Assembly: GCA_003254925.1 (NCBI GenBank)
Contig: QANZ01029560.1
Coordinates: 1-64,000 of the forward strand
Direction of reading: 5' to 3'
DNA length: 64,000 bases
Source: Chamaecrista fasciculata
Taxonomy: Eukaryota; Streptophyta; Magnoliopsida; Fabales; Fabaceae
The stretch's first letter is position 1. The number at the start of each line of letters is the position of its first letter. Under the pieces are notes generated by a model. The model saw only the letters and a program-made list of their open reading frames with translations, was not told the DNA's origin and ran no database searches. The translations under genes and the position numbers were made by a program. Positions 51,943 through 63,062 of this stretch are shown here, piece by piece.

Positions 51943-52500
51943 CACTGGTTATGAACAGAGGCGGAGCTAGAGCGCCAGTGGGGGCCATGCCCTCCATCCC
52001 CACCCCTCATTTTTGTTTCATATTCCTCATGTAGCCTCCCAAACCTCAAATGTCACCGTCATCGGACAACCAAATCGTTGTCGCCGCCAACCCTTCGTCG
52101 GAGTACAACTTGGAGTTCAAAAACTATGACGACGACGCGTGGTACTCCGTGCGCGTTGTGCTGGATAATCGAGGCGAAGCTATGAGAATTAAGTTCTTGA
52201 ACTTCGCCGACGATCACGATAACATTTTCGAAGCAAGCCGTTTCAAGAGCTGGAAAGAGTTGGAGGACTTCAAGTACTGGAAGGATCTGAAAGGTAATTA
52301 GACTTTAGTTAGGGTTCAGGGTTTACTTAACCAATTGTTCATTAATTTCCTTGAAATAAGACCCTGGTCATGGACAGAGGCGGAGCTAGGGGCTAGTGGG
52401 GACCATGCCCCCCACCCCCCATTTTCGTTTCGTATTCCTCACGTTGCCTCCCAAACCCCAAATGTCACAATCATCGAACAATCAGATCGTTGTCGATTTC
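51943..52500 (+). repeat. Duplicated hAT-like end plus start of a captured gene
   Basis: ACAGAGGCGGAGCTAG occurs at 51955 and 52374. Each is followed by a GTGGGG.CCATGCCC line, a TTCGTATTCCTCA line, CCTCCCAAACC and an ATG (52050 and 52462). The second copy follows the first for about 35 coding bases (MSQSSNNQIVV against MSPSSDNQIVV) and then breaks into CACTA-type sequence. Confidence 0.7.
52050..52301 (+). pseudogene. SAWADEE-domain gene fragment (first exon only)
   Basis: The frame from ATG 52050 encodes LEFKNYDDDAWYSVRVVL, GEAMRIKFLNFADDHDNIF and FKSWKELEDF. This matches the first half of a SAWADEE domain (pattern LEFRxxSDDAWYxV...VRYxxFxDxHD). SAWADEE proteins such as SHH1 read histone H3 methylation in RNA-directed DNA methylation. 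Coding text stops at CTGAAAG/GTAATT, a plausible 5' splice site, and no second exon is recognisable downstream. With repeat ends on both sides and a partial second copy at 52462, I read it as a captured exon. Codon-level integrity suggests the capture is young or still constrained. Confidence 0.65.
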
Positions 52501-52626
52501 GACCCTAATTATTTAGGACGAACTGTTTATCGACGGAATGCGTTCCGTCCCTAACTTGATTTGGGACGAACTTTTCTACAATTAGGATGGCAATTTTCGT
52601 ACATAATTTGATGTTTTCTTGTAGTG
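52500..52626 (-). mobile_element. CACTA (En/Spm-like) transposon end
   Basis: The complement of 52614-52626 is CACTACAAGAAAA, the standard CACTA terminus. Inward are several GGGACGAA/TTCGTCCC-type subterminal repeats (GGACGAACTG, CCGTCCC, TGGGACGAACTT). The opposite end is not in the window nearby, so this is a truncated remnant. Confidence 0.7.
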
Positions 52627-54308
52627 ACAGTTCTCCATTCAGAATGCATGGTCATTTTCTTTTCTAATATATACACGTATGGTATTATATTCTTATTCCC
52701 CACACACACACACCCAAAAAATAAAGTTTATAACTTGTTTTGTTAAAATTCATCTTCACCGAATTAATTATTTTATTTGGGAAAACTCATTATTATTTAG
52801 CTAACAATCACCACAGATTGCTGCTTATTCAACGATTCCAAGCTCCAACATAAAAGCTTACAATATCTGCATGCCTGTTTAGGTCCATCTCAATACCATT
52901 GGACTAAAGAGAAGAACAAGGACACCTCAAATAATAAAATAGCTTCTGAGTTTGGTTTATATGTAAGGTTCGCCATGGAATTTGTCTCATTCTTCTGATT
53001 TCTTTCAAGAATTAATATACCCTTTATGGATTTAATTGCAATAATATTAATTTGAAGGACATGTGAAATTAGACTTTTTTTGGTAGTTGTCTTCCATGAA
53101 ACTACAGTAAATATTGAAAAATCCAAATCCTGAGTATAAAGGGGCCTCACCAAAGAGTAATTGCAATTTCTTGCTGCTTTACATACATGGTACTAGCTCA
53201 TTAGAAGAACCAAGTGCTGCAAAAAAATCATTCTCAACAAAAACAACTATCGAATTTCGCATGTACTAAAGTGCATACGAATTTTACATATATAGTTCTT
53301 TAGTTTTGTTCTTTCATGTTATTTACATCTACACTCAATAAATGGTTTCTAAAACTGACAATTAGGAAGTTTTAAAGATATATAATAATATATAAAACCA
53401 ATTTAATTTGTCCCTAACAACAATAAACTCCTCACGAAGTTTAGTAAAGTTTCTATTCCTTTCTCTTCAATTCTACTCCAAAGCTAACATTCATTGTTGG
53501 TTGTCACACTTGACATCCTATGAAAAACGATATAACACAATGCAAATGAGAGAGAGAGAGAGAGCATTGATTTTCAGAAATATTTTGACAAATCATTTTT
53601 TTCCCCTTCTTTTATGCCATCCGAGTTGTGTTCATGACTCCTTTTTCACAGTGTGTTAGTTCTTGAGAGCAAAAAGGAGTGCCACTGAGGAATCAATAGC
53701 CATTGAAAGCTATCCTAAAAAGTCCCAGGATCCATCCAAACAGCCCCAAAAATTAGAAGAAAAGGAATAAGGAAGATATAGATAAGATATAAGAACTAAA
53801 GATACTTATAGCAGTTGGCCTACTGTAGGAAGAGATGTTTAAAAATGTGTTAACAGTATCTTCCTAATAACCTTTTAAAGAAAGAACATTGTTTTTCTAA
53901 TGTGTGCAAACAAAGAAGACCATTTACAAGCAGGATGATTAATCTTTAAATTTAAAATATTTCCCGAGATACAACTTGAATGACTTGCAAGTGCGCAAAT
54001 ATTTTGCTTCAGCTGATAGCAATTAAAAGAGCAGCGGAGAGCATGAAATAAATATGATTAATTGGACAGTGAAAAAAATAAAAGGGTAGAATACACACCA
54101 AGTTTTAACTACATTTGCATAATTGGCACTAAAACCTATGGAATTAAGGCTCCTAATATGGTTTTAAAAAAGGCTAAGTGAGCCAGATAGCTCACACTGT
54201 TTAAATAAACATTGATTTCTTGTTTCTTAAGTATGTGTTCTTCCAAAAGGAATTTGTAAGGAATAAAGAATACTAACTAAATACACTGACATTAACTGCA
54301 TGCAAACA
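52627..54308. other. Gene-free stretch downstream of the apyrase gene
   Basis: This includes the 3' flank of the minus-strand apyrase. A short (GA)n lies at about 53549-53564. No other gene is seen. Confidence 0.45.
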
Positions 54309-56332
54309 TTAATTAGACCGCTGTCTTACATGAATATAAGATGGCAAAGATATGCCAGGTGCAGAAGCCTTTCTGCTAGGCATAGGTAACTTGATTTGAC
54401 TACAATAAACAATGAAGGAAAGAAGTATAAGTATAACAAAGAGAAAAGTTGGAGATGAAATGACCTTGAATTTTTTTAAAGTAGAAACAATATTCTGCAC
54501 TTTGCTGGTTGTAGTATTTAACCACAAGAATTTCCCTTCAACCAATGCAGCTCCTAACGTCCAGGAAACATCACCTGGACCAAATACTATCTCTACATCA
54601 TCAAGATGAAGAGCATACTCAATCAATGATGCCATGTATGCCACCCGAAAACAAAATTGTCCAGCATAATTTGGATTGTCAGAGATACTGCTTAAGCCAG
54701 CCCATAATTTAGAACATATGTCCTTGCCTGACTCCCAAACCTTTGTTAAATTGGCTCTTGGGCTCAAACTTAATTTGTTGTACACAAGAAAAAAGCCAGA
54801 CAAAGCATGGAAACGCCTTGTTGGGTGAGCAACAGCAGTTAAATTATATATACCAGAGCCTGCAAGATGCATATTGAACATATAAGAGACTTGTGACCTA
54901 CCTAGAAGCAGAGGGGGGAAAGTGAACTTTCAAATTGGCAGAGTAGGGAAAAGGAATTAATGAGTAAGACCCTCAGGCACATTAATGAAACTCCACAACT
55001 GGTATATTGATAATTTACTATACTCAGTTACTCATAATTACAAAACTGTATAGTTTTCAGCTGACCTATATGTTCTGCAGATTTAGAAAAGCGGATTAGT
55101 GTTTCAAGAGATCATTAGTAGGAAAAATGATTTCATCAGCCTAAACATATGAAATCTGTGGCCAATATTTAAAATAGGATAAAGCCCAAAACAATAGTTA
55201 TACAGTTATCAATACCAGAAAAAGAAATAGCTAAGTAAAATTTACCAACTGTTGGATGCCAAGTATTCAAATTGCTCGCGTTTATAGCAGCAGCAATTGC
55301 AAGCTCTTTGCACTGCTCCCACTCAGGTTGTCCAACGAGACGCAAAGAAGGAAGCTCATCTCTTTGAAGCTGACTAAGACTTTTCTGATGACCAGCGCAA
55401 GAATAGCAGGTGTAGTTTTCCGAAAAGGTAGATCTGAGACAAGGATGTCTGATTTCAAAGCTAACTCCACTTCTCACTCCAGTTTGATTGTTTCTGAGTA
55501 TAAGAACAGTCCTGTCAAATGCTTCATTTAAGCCAAATGCTGGCAATGAGTATGCCATAATCCGATGTTCAATTGCATCTAACTTTGATCTCACCACGTG
55601 TATGTCATCCCTTATATCATCTATCTCCATCACAATCTGCAATGAAGAACCACCCAGATCCAGAAGTCCCAAGGTGGGAGAGCTAGGATAGCTATAAAAG
55701 CTCCCCATTTTGTAGTTCAAAGCAACCCAACCATAATATGCTTCTTCAATCCCACTCAAAACTCTAATCCAACTCTTCTTATACATGAAAGAGCGATCCT
55801 TCACAACAGCCTCTATGTCATCCAAAACTTGCTCAGCATAATCTCTTGCCAACCTCCTTAGACCAGCAGTAGCTAGAACAAAAATAGGGGTGTCTATATG
55901 TCTTTCTTGTGGTACCAGCTTTTCTGCCCATATAATCAGTGGTTCTAAAGATTTTTTAACTCCTAATGAATCATTAACAAATTTGTCCAAACCAGGTTCA
56001 GTTTGCATACAGTGATACTGACAGGAACTCTTCCAGAGTGAACTATGGGTTGTATTATCAGGATATGCATGCAACAAAATAGGCCAGTTTTCTCCATTAC
56101 TTGCACTGCCCACCATCCACTCATATACGTTCACACGTGTTCCCGTGCTTCCACAATCCACAACCACTGTATAATATGATCCCTTGGATACATCATGAGC
56201 TTTTATGTGATCTAATTCAAGATAAAAGCACAGTAACAACAGCATCAAGATAAAAATAACTACACCAATCTTTAACATCCACCCGTGTTTGGTAGATCTC
56301 TTAACCTTTGAAGGGGATTTGGGAAATTCCAT
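54309..56332 (-). CDS. APY7: Membrane apyrase (GDA1/CD39 nucleoside phosphatase), APY7-like
   Basis: Two minus-strand exons, 56332-55246 and 54859-54309, join in phase 1 (TTG/GTAAAT donor, TTGCAG acceptor) into 545 aa. It hydrolyses nucleoside di- or triphosphates. A transmembrane helix at about 19-38 is followed by apyrase conserved regions: DCGSTGTR (59-66), VLATAGLRR (152-160), LSGIEEAYYGW (192-202, catalytic Glu among E196/E197), LLDLGGSSLQI (223-233) and HALSGFFLVYN (380-390). A second hydrophobic helix near the C-terminus (FLFVILILLSFIVYC) leaves a tail of about 30 residues. Cysteines in the central lumenal domain are retained. ATG 56332 is the first ATG in frame and has G at +4. Two membrane anchors and the DCGSTGTR variant fit the APY7 branch, but the protein is shorter than Arabidopsis APY7, mainly at the termini. 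Endomembrane location is inferred. Confidence 0.9.
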
Positions 56333-56871
56333 TACAGAAAGAAACAAAATAATACGAATTATTCACAGATCCTACAGAGTCTAATTCCTTCACAAAAATT
56401 AAAAGATCCCAGAAGCCAGCAAGAATGCATAAATTTTGCTGAAACTCATTCCATCCCTAAGGACGCCATATAAAAAATAGCAAAATCATCAGAATTTCAG
56501 CATCCTCGATCAATTCCGAGTAATAAACGACGATGCAAAGTTTGAAAGATTAAGAAGTATTACGTTTACTATTCCACAAATTTGTCTCCACTCTATCAAA
56601 GCACAAAGCATCTATAAGCACTGGATTCACATATCTCGCGTATCACGGAGGTAGGAGGGAGATCCAGTGGTGAAGTACCGAGGGGCGCTTTTGCAAAATT
56701 TGTTTTCCCAAGGTTCTTATTTTATAAGTATGAACTCTGATGAAGTAATCGAAAAAAAAACTCCACGGGTAGAACATCGCAGTTAGCCATTTCTGCCATG
56801 CCATTCGGTCAAACATCGAACAGCTTATTTTTGGGACGATTACGAACATGAAGAAAATTTCCTTTTGAAAG
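56333..56871 (-). other. 5' flank of the apyrase gene
   Basis: This should contain the leader and promoter. I see no decisive TATA box. The foldback element at 56872 lies about 540 bp upstream of the ATG. Confidence 0.4.
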
Positions 56872-57171
56872 GGCGAAAGTAATAATTTCGTCTCCAAACT
56901 TTTGTTAATTTCAATCTTAATCTTTTTTTATTATTAATTTCATCCTTAATGTTTAACATTTTGGTCATTTTATTTTTTACACTTACTTTAGCCAAATATT
57001 ATAACGCATATTGAAAAATATAACGCAGTCTATCATTAATTTATTGAAGTTAGTCAAAGGATAAAGTTGACTAAAATGTGAAACATTGGGGATGAAATTG
57101 ATAGCAAAAAAAGATTTGGGACGAAATTGACAGTTGGTGTAAAGTTTGGGGACAAAATTAGTACTTTTGCC
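56872..57171. mobile_element. Foldback MITE (GGCAAAAGTAC family), copy 3
   Basis: The left end is GGCGAAAGTAATAATTTCGT and the right end ATTAGTACTTTTGCC. Arms pair closely (GTCTCCAAACTTTTG against AAGTTTGGGGAC) and share text with copies 1 and 2. Flanking 9-mers do not match, so the target duplication has decayed or the end is slightly off. Confidence 0.6.
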
Positions 57172-57208
57172 TAATAAAAAGTAATGAAGTATCTTAATAT
57201 ATCAGTAA

Positions 57209-57870
57209 TGGCAAAAATCCTATTAGTACCCACAACGTATGAGGTCATTTTCAGTTATACCCCTAACATATTTTTTGTCAATTATACCATCAACGTTTCA
57301 CATTTGAGTCAATTATACCTCAACCTCTAACTCTGCTAATGAAACTAACGGATTTTGTTGATGTCTCTGCTGATGTGGCATTTTTTTTGTTTTAAGGTCA
57401 TTGAGTTTCCATTATTTAGAAATCCTTCATTCTCTCAAGATTTTTCTTTCCTACAAGTCCCTAACTAATTACAAAATAGTTCAGAATGTTTGTCATCTTT
57501 AACAAACAGATCCTTAGAAGCAATTAGCAACCCTCATTCTCTTACCCTAAAACATCACCACCGCACTCCATTGTCGTCGTTCACTTTGTCCTCGTTTTCG
57601 TCGACATAGTCTTTCTCGTCGTCGTCATCCTTAGCTTCCTAGTCGTCTCCCCTAAATTACTTCTTTCTCATCAATTTTTCTTCCTTTACAATTGCCTCCT
57701 TCCCTCCATCTTCTTCTCTATTTTTCCTCTCTCCAAAGGGGTTTTGAAGTTAGTTTACTTCTCAATTTCGACGACCACGACGGCGGCGCCATCAGAGATT
57801 GTGTGTTAATACCGGGAGCCAAAGCTATTGGTATTTCTGCTTGATTTCTCTATATTCGAGGCTCACTCGC
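57209..57870. mobile_element. Probable left part of a further MULE-type element with pyrimidine-rich interior
   Basis: It begins GGCAAAAATCCTATTAGTAC and continues with arm-like text (TCAATTATACCATCAACG). From about 57540 it becomes rich in TCGTCGTC and CTTCTC runs of unknown origin. No matching right arm is seen before the next element starts. No protein is recognised. Confidence 0.35.
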
Positions 57871-58787
57871 GGGTTTGATCCTAAATATATCATTTTTTAT
57901 ATTGATTTTAGGGTAAATTACACTTTGGTACCCTGTGGTTTGACCCTATTTCACTTTGGTACCCTGTGGTTTGAAACTTGACACTTTGGTACCCTGTGGT
58001 ATTCTCCTTTAATACTTTGGTACCCTTTGGAGCTATTTTGTAATTTTAACCATAATAAATTTTGCAAAAATTACATATTGACCCCTAATTTTTTTTAAAG
58101 TTTTCATTTTAGTCCCTAGATAATATGTATCTAGGGACTTATTTGTAATTTTTTAAAAACTTTTTGGGGTCAATATGTAATTTTTGCAAAATTTATCATG
58201 GTTAAAATTACAAAATAACTCCAAAGGGTACCAAAGTGTTAATGGAGAATACCACAGGGTACCAAAGTGTCAAGTTTCAAACCACAGGGTACCAAAGTGA
58301 AATAGGGTCAAACCACATGGTACCAAAGTGTAATTTACCCTTGATTTTATATGTTTCTATAATTTTAAAATTGGTCCCAAACTAATTATATCTCTTTTGT
58401 TTTAAGTTCAAATGTGACAAATCCAAAGCCATATGATTGCTTTTTACGAGTATTTTTTCTATCCAATTAAGACTGTTAACATACATAGTCAAATTTGATT
58501 CTTATTGTGGGTCGCTCATTTCATAGTGAAACAAGCTAAATTAATCATATCTATCTCATTTCAAGACCAGATGCGACAAATTTAAAGCTGCATGTTTATT
58601 TTTGAAGAGTTATTTTTCTACTAAGTTAAGATCATTAGTAAATAAAGTCGAATCGTGTAGATTTGGGAGTGATTGGGACCAATTTAAAAAAGTATGAAAC
58701 ATATAAGATTAATATGAAATGAATAAAATATTCAAAACTAATTTAGAATCTACCCCATACATTTTAAGACTAATGTAAGGTTTTGAC
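57871..58787. mobile_element. Foldback element of the 38166 family, split by a younger insertion
   Basis: The right end AGGTTTTGACC and inner text (AAAATTGGTCCC, TTCAAATGTGACAAAT) match 38166-38704. The left arm is weakly recognisable from about 57871 and is interrupted at 57911-58340 by a complete GGTACC-family element. Left end not exactly resolved. Confidence 0.5.
57911..58340. mobile_element. Foldback MULE-type MITE (GGTACC family), complete, perfect 9-bp target-site duplication
   Basis: The ends are GGGTAAATTACACTTTGGTA and its complement TACCAAAGTGTAATTTACCC. The flanks are identical: TTGATTTTA at 57902-57910 and 58341-58349. Each arm is over 150 bp and contains four CTTTGGTACC lines about 30-35 bp apart. 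The high similarity of the two arms suggests recent insertion. Confidence 0.9.
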
Positions 58788-58964
58788 CTTAAAAATTTAT
58801 AATTCTTATCTTCGTTGGAAATTGAAATGATTTCTTTGTTGGATAGTGGATACTTGGATGTACCATGCCTGTTGTCTCTACGTTCAATATCTAACAGTTT
58901 CTCCAATGATAGAAAAATCACTAATGATAACAAAAATAAAGTAGGGAAAATCTATAAAAAGCTT

Positions 58965-59300
58965 AATAGGTTTTGCTATTTAGTCCCTCAATTTTTACAC
59001 TTCTAGCATTTTGATTTTTGAATAATGAAAATATATTATTTAATTCTTAAATAATTACAAACGTCAACTATTTAGTTTTTGGAGCCTTTCGCCGCTACTT
59101 AAACTCGTAACGTGACTGTTAATTGCACATATATCACCATTAACACTATGTCATTATATTAATTTTTTTTTAATGTATAAAAACGAATGTCATTGTATTA
59201 GTTATGATATAACAGTTGAGAGACTAAATAGTTGACAGTTATAAAAAACAATAACCAAAACTTTCATATTTTAGGAACTAAACAAAATTATAAAGGAGTT
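58965..59300. mobile_element. Decayed foldback repeat (TTTAGTCCCTCAA arms)
   Basis: TTTTGCTATTTAGTCCCTCA at the left and inverted GACTAAATAGTTGACAG and AGGAACTAAACAAAAT text at the right indicate a palindromic element. Ends and target duplication are not resolved. Confidence 0.4.
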
Positions 59301-59401
59301 ATTCCCAATTGTTCACGATAAACTAATTTATTGAAATGCTTCTTTTTTTTAAGCAAGCCGATAGGATAAACATATCCAATCAATCAAGCACATTTTATTA
59401 A

Positions 59402-59800
59402 GGGTATATTATACTTTGGTATCCTGTGGTTTGACTCTATTTTATTTTGGTACCCTGTGGTTTGAAACTTGACACTTTGGTACCCTGTGGTATTTTTCAT
59501 TAACACTTTGGTACCCTTTAAAGCTATTTTGTAATTTTAACCATAACAAATTTTGCAAAAATTACATATTGACCTCAATAAATTTTCAAAAAATTACAAA
59601 TAGGTCCCTAGATACATATTATCTAGGGACTAAAATGAAACTTTAAAAAAAAATTGGGGTCAATATGTAATTTTTGAAAAAATTTTTATGGTTAAAATTA
59701 CAAAATAGCTCCAAAAGGTACCTAAGTGTTAATGAAGAATACCACAGGGTACCAAAGTGAAATAGGGTCAAACCACATGGTACCAAAGCGTAATTTACCC
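59402..59800. mobile_element. Foldback MULE-type MITE (GGTACC family), second complete copy
   Basis: The left end is GGGTATATTATACTTTGGTA and the right end CAAAGCGTAATTTACCC. The flanks are identical: TTTTATTAA at 59393-59401 and 59801-59809. Arms match 57911-58340 closely, but the right arm lacks one of its lines. Confidence 0.88.
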
Positions 59801-59809
59801 TTTTATTAA

Positions 59810-60737
59810 ATCCTAATATTCTAATATTAGCCAACCAAACTACTACCAAGTTTGTATTTCTGCAGATGAAATAACTTGAACAAATTAAAAGAATATCATC
59901 AGTAATAATGTTGCAATCCCAACGACAACCAATGCCTTGATGTTTAAGAATATTGATTAATTCCAACCAGTTTGATCCTATAACATAACATTAAGTCAAG
60001 TGTGAAAATCCACCAATGATGAGTATAAATAATCCATAAGAAATTTGGAAGGAAGTCCCAAAAACTTGAATTATAAATTTCACTAAAAAATACATTCTCA
60101 AATTTCTATGGAAATTAAATTACTGGTATTATTTTATCCAGACGGTGAATTTTATTTGAAAGTAACTTAAAATATACTCAAACATTACTTTACTTCGAAA
60201 ATCTACCTCATCCAAACACGCTCATTCAGATATACCTATATAATTCATTTAGTAAAGCTCATGTTAACTATATATTTGAAGTTTCGATTATATAATTATT
60301 GTAAAATTTCTTTTGTCGTTATTACGTGTCTACGTAAACTTCTTCCAATCCGGGGATTTCACCACTCGAATTTTTAGTTTATGAATGAAAAAAAAAAATC
60401 TAAAAGTGAACAAAAATCTCAACAGATAACCTTTTTTTAAAAAAAAATATCAAAAGCCAAATTATATTATATAAAAGCTAAACAAACTTATAATCGATAA
60501 CACAAATCTAATAATACATGGAGCAGAATTAGTATTGAACTAGGAAAACAAATAAAAACGCAAGGGAGGAATTGTATTTCTAATTACAACTCGAATCTGA
60601 GAAAGAAAAAGATGAATGGGAGAAGAAGAAATGCAGAGAAACGGTTTTGCTCAATAGATAAGCTTCGAATGGCCTTCAAAGGGCATACTGCACAAATGTA
60701 AAGTTTTTTTTTTTGGTAAATGCACAAATCTCAACAG
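59810..60737. other. Gene-free AT-rich stretch
   Basis: No gene or bounded element is recognised. Confidence 0.45.
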
Positions 60738-60823
60738 TTTTTTTTTTTCATTACTGATATTGAGGCTACAACTGCACAAATGTAAAGTTGTAGCCTTAAT
60801 ATCAGCAATGAATAAAAAAAAAA
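60738..60823. repeat. Compact hairpin with about 36-bp arms
   Basis: The left arm TCATTACTGATATTGAGGCT then ACAACT is complementary to AGTTGTAGCC then TTAATATCAGCAATGA at the right. The loop is about 13 bases, and the stem is prolonged by a T run on the left and an A run on the right. GCACAAATGTAAAGTT occurs both in the loop region and about 80 bp upstream (60690). Its function is unknown. Confidence 0.6.
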
Positions 60824-60916
60824 TTTACAACTAGTCATAAACTCGTAATCTTTGACATTGAAGCATTAACTGATCATTCATTACCTATAAATATCTTTTT
60901 CTCAAATTAAATTCAA

Positions 60917-62137
60917 GGGTAAATTACATTTTGATACCTTATTCTATGGACTAATTTCATTTTGGTACTCTGTTCTTTCAAAAGTGACAATTTGGTACCA
61001 TATTCTTTTAAAAATGACACTTTGGTACCGTATTCTTTCGAAAGTGACATTTTGATACCCTGTTCTTTGCAGGGTTAACATTTTGGTACCCTAAAAAAAT
61101 AGAACAAAGTAATAAATCATGAAAGAACTGGGTATCAAAGTGAAATCGATCCATAGAACATGGTACTAAAATATCACTTTTGAAAGGATAGGGTACCAAA
61201 GTGTTAGCAGTGCAACGAACATGGTACCAAAATGAAATTGGTCTATAGAATATAATCAAGGTTATAAAAACCGGACCAGAGTCCGCTCCGAGTTGGAGAG
61301 AAAACCGGATGTGTTGTGAACCGCTAGAGAACCGGACGAACCGGTCGCGAACCGCCAAAACCGGCATGAACCGGCAGTTTGAGGGGTTCAGCCGGTTCAT
61401 GATTTTAAAAGAAATTTCATCCTCTCTTGCAGCATCCCGTCATCACCATCGTCTTCCATCTTCCTTCTTTGCCTCGTGTGTTTAAGGCTTTAAGCTTCAT
61501 CTTCGCCGCTTTGTGTTTCCACTTCGTTGGTGCTTTGTGTTGTCAAGATTCATCATCGCCACTTTCCAACTCTTTGCCGTCGTCCAGCTCTTCGCCTGTG
61601 CTTTTTTCTTTTCATCGTTGTCGTGCTCTCCTTGGCTGCGTTGCTTTGTTCCATGAATAGCCAGTGTTTCTAATTAGGTTTTCCTTGTAATTTATTTTCT
61701 TTTTTAATTTATTTCCTTATATTTTTTATTTCATTGTGTTTTATTCCCTTATTGGTAGTTTATTTCCTTTTCTATTTAATTGTAGTTTGATTCTTTGATT
61801 GTGAATTATTTCCTTTTTGGTGGTTTATTTCTATTTTATTGTTTGCTTGATTGTGGTTTATTTCCTTATTGTGTTCTTATTGTGTTTATTTGACTATATT
61901 TATATTATAATGACTCTTTATTAACTTAATTATGACATTTAAATTTTAATTTTATTATATATAAATTTTTTCTTAATTATAATTAGTAATTTATTATTTT
62001 TTTGGTCTATTATTTATTAATTAATTTAAAAACGGTTCGACCGGTTGAACCATTGAACCTTAAACCTCTCCTTCGACCGGTTCAATGTCCGGTCTGATTT
62101 TAATAACCTTGAATATAATACCAAAGTGTAATTTAGC
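60917..62137. mobile_element. Foldback element of the GGTACC superfamily, split by a hAT insertion
   Basis: The left end is GGGTAAATTACATTTTGATA, with repeated TTTTGGTACC lines. The right end AATACCAAAGTGTAATTTAGC appears only after the hAT insertion at 61257-62111. Arms resemble those at 24309. A target duplication is not evident. Confidence 0.6.
61257..62111. mobile_element. Non-autonomous hAT element with perfect 8-bp target-site duplication
   Basis: The ends are CAAGGTTATAAAAACCGGAC and GTCTGATTTTAATAACCTTG, an inverted pair with few mismatches. The flanks are identical 8-mers AATATAAT (61249-61256 and 62112-62119). Subterminal regions are rich in AACCGG/CCGGTT copies. The interior from about 61430 is pyrimidine-rich (ATCTTCC, TTCGCCG, TCGTCG) and may derive from a captured sequence, but no protein is recognised. 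No transposase. Confidence 0.88.
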
Positions 62138-62901
62138 TTTTAAGCCCTCTTATCGGATAAAAGAAAAACTCATAGGAAAATTAATAAGTCTGACAACAAT
62201 AGAATTATACCACTGAGTTTTTTTTTTGGTAAGAATGGGCCTTAGAGGCCAAAAAAAAACAAACAATATTATCACGTCTACAAACAAACAATATTATCAC
62301 GTTGCCCTTTTTTGTTCCTCAATGCTTTATCTTTTATTCGAAAGCGTTGAAGTTTTGATGGATATGATAAATTGATATATTTTTAGGAAATATCATAGCA
62401 GTTAAAGGAAAAATATATTTTTAAACTAAAAAAATATATAAAATGTTTTTTTTAAGAAAAAAAAAAACAAAACTAAAGTAAGATAGAAAAACTAAGTAAA
62501 TAAATATATGGTTCTTGTCGTATTGTTAAAGTGACACTCACTACGCTTTAGTAAATCTAATCTAATCTAATTACATCATATAAGACGAAGTCTGGATCCT
62601 CTAAAGATTATAAGAAGTTTTTGGATTTTTCTTAAGACTTTTAAGAACGTACATGAAAAGGAACGTACATGATGCGTGCATTATTTAAGAGATAGTGAAA
62701 TAAAATTATTATTTTATTGGAGATTGGCACGTCAACCTTTTTGAACTCCAAATTTTGAACATAAATGCCATTATGCCATGGTAATAAGCAAAGGGTATCT
62801 GTGATAAAGTGACGATTCATAAAAGGTTTCACAAATTAATGTCACGTTAGGGTCGAGGTTTAGATTAAGAAACCAATTTTGTTGGATTGAGATTTTTTTT
62901 T
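62138..62901. other. Gene-free AT-rich stretch
   Basis: No gene or bounded element is recognised. Confidence 0.45.
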
Positions 62902-63062
62902 NNNNNNNNNNNNNNNNNNNNNNNNNNNNNNNNNNNNNNNNNNNNNNNNNNNNNNNNNNNNNNNNNNNNNNNNNNNNNNNNNNNNNNNNNNNNNNNNNNN
63001 NNNNNNNNNNNNNNNNNNNNNNNNNNNNNNNNNNNNNNNNNNNNNNNNNNNNNNNNNNNNNN
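62902..63062. other. Assembly gap, 161 Ns
   Basis: A continuous run of N, entered from a T run and left into purine-rich sequence, so probably a low-complexity region. Confidence 0.95.

Noticed and set aside
56333..56347. Five extra residues upstream of the apyrase ATG
   Set aside because: They would need a TTG start. ATG 56332 is the first true start in frame.
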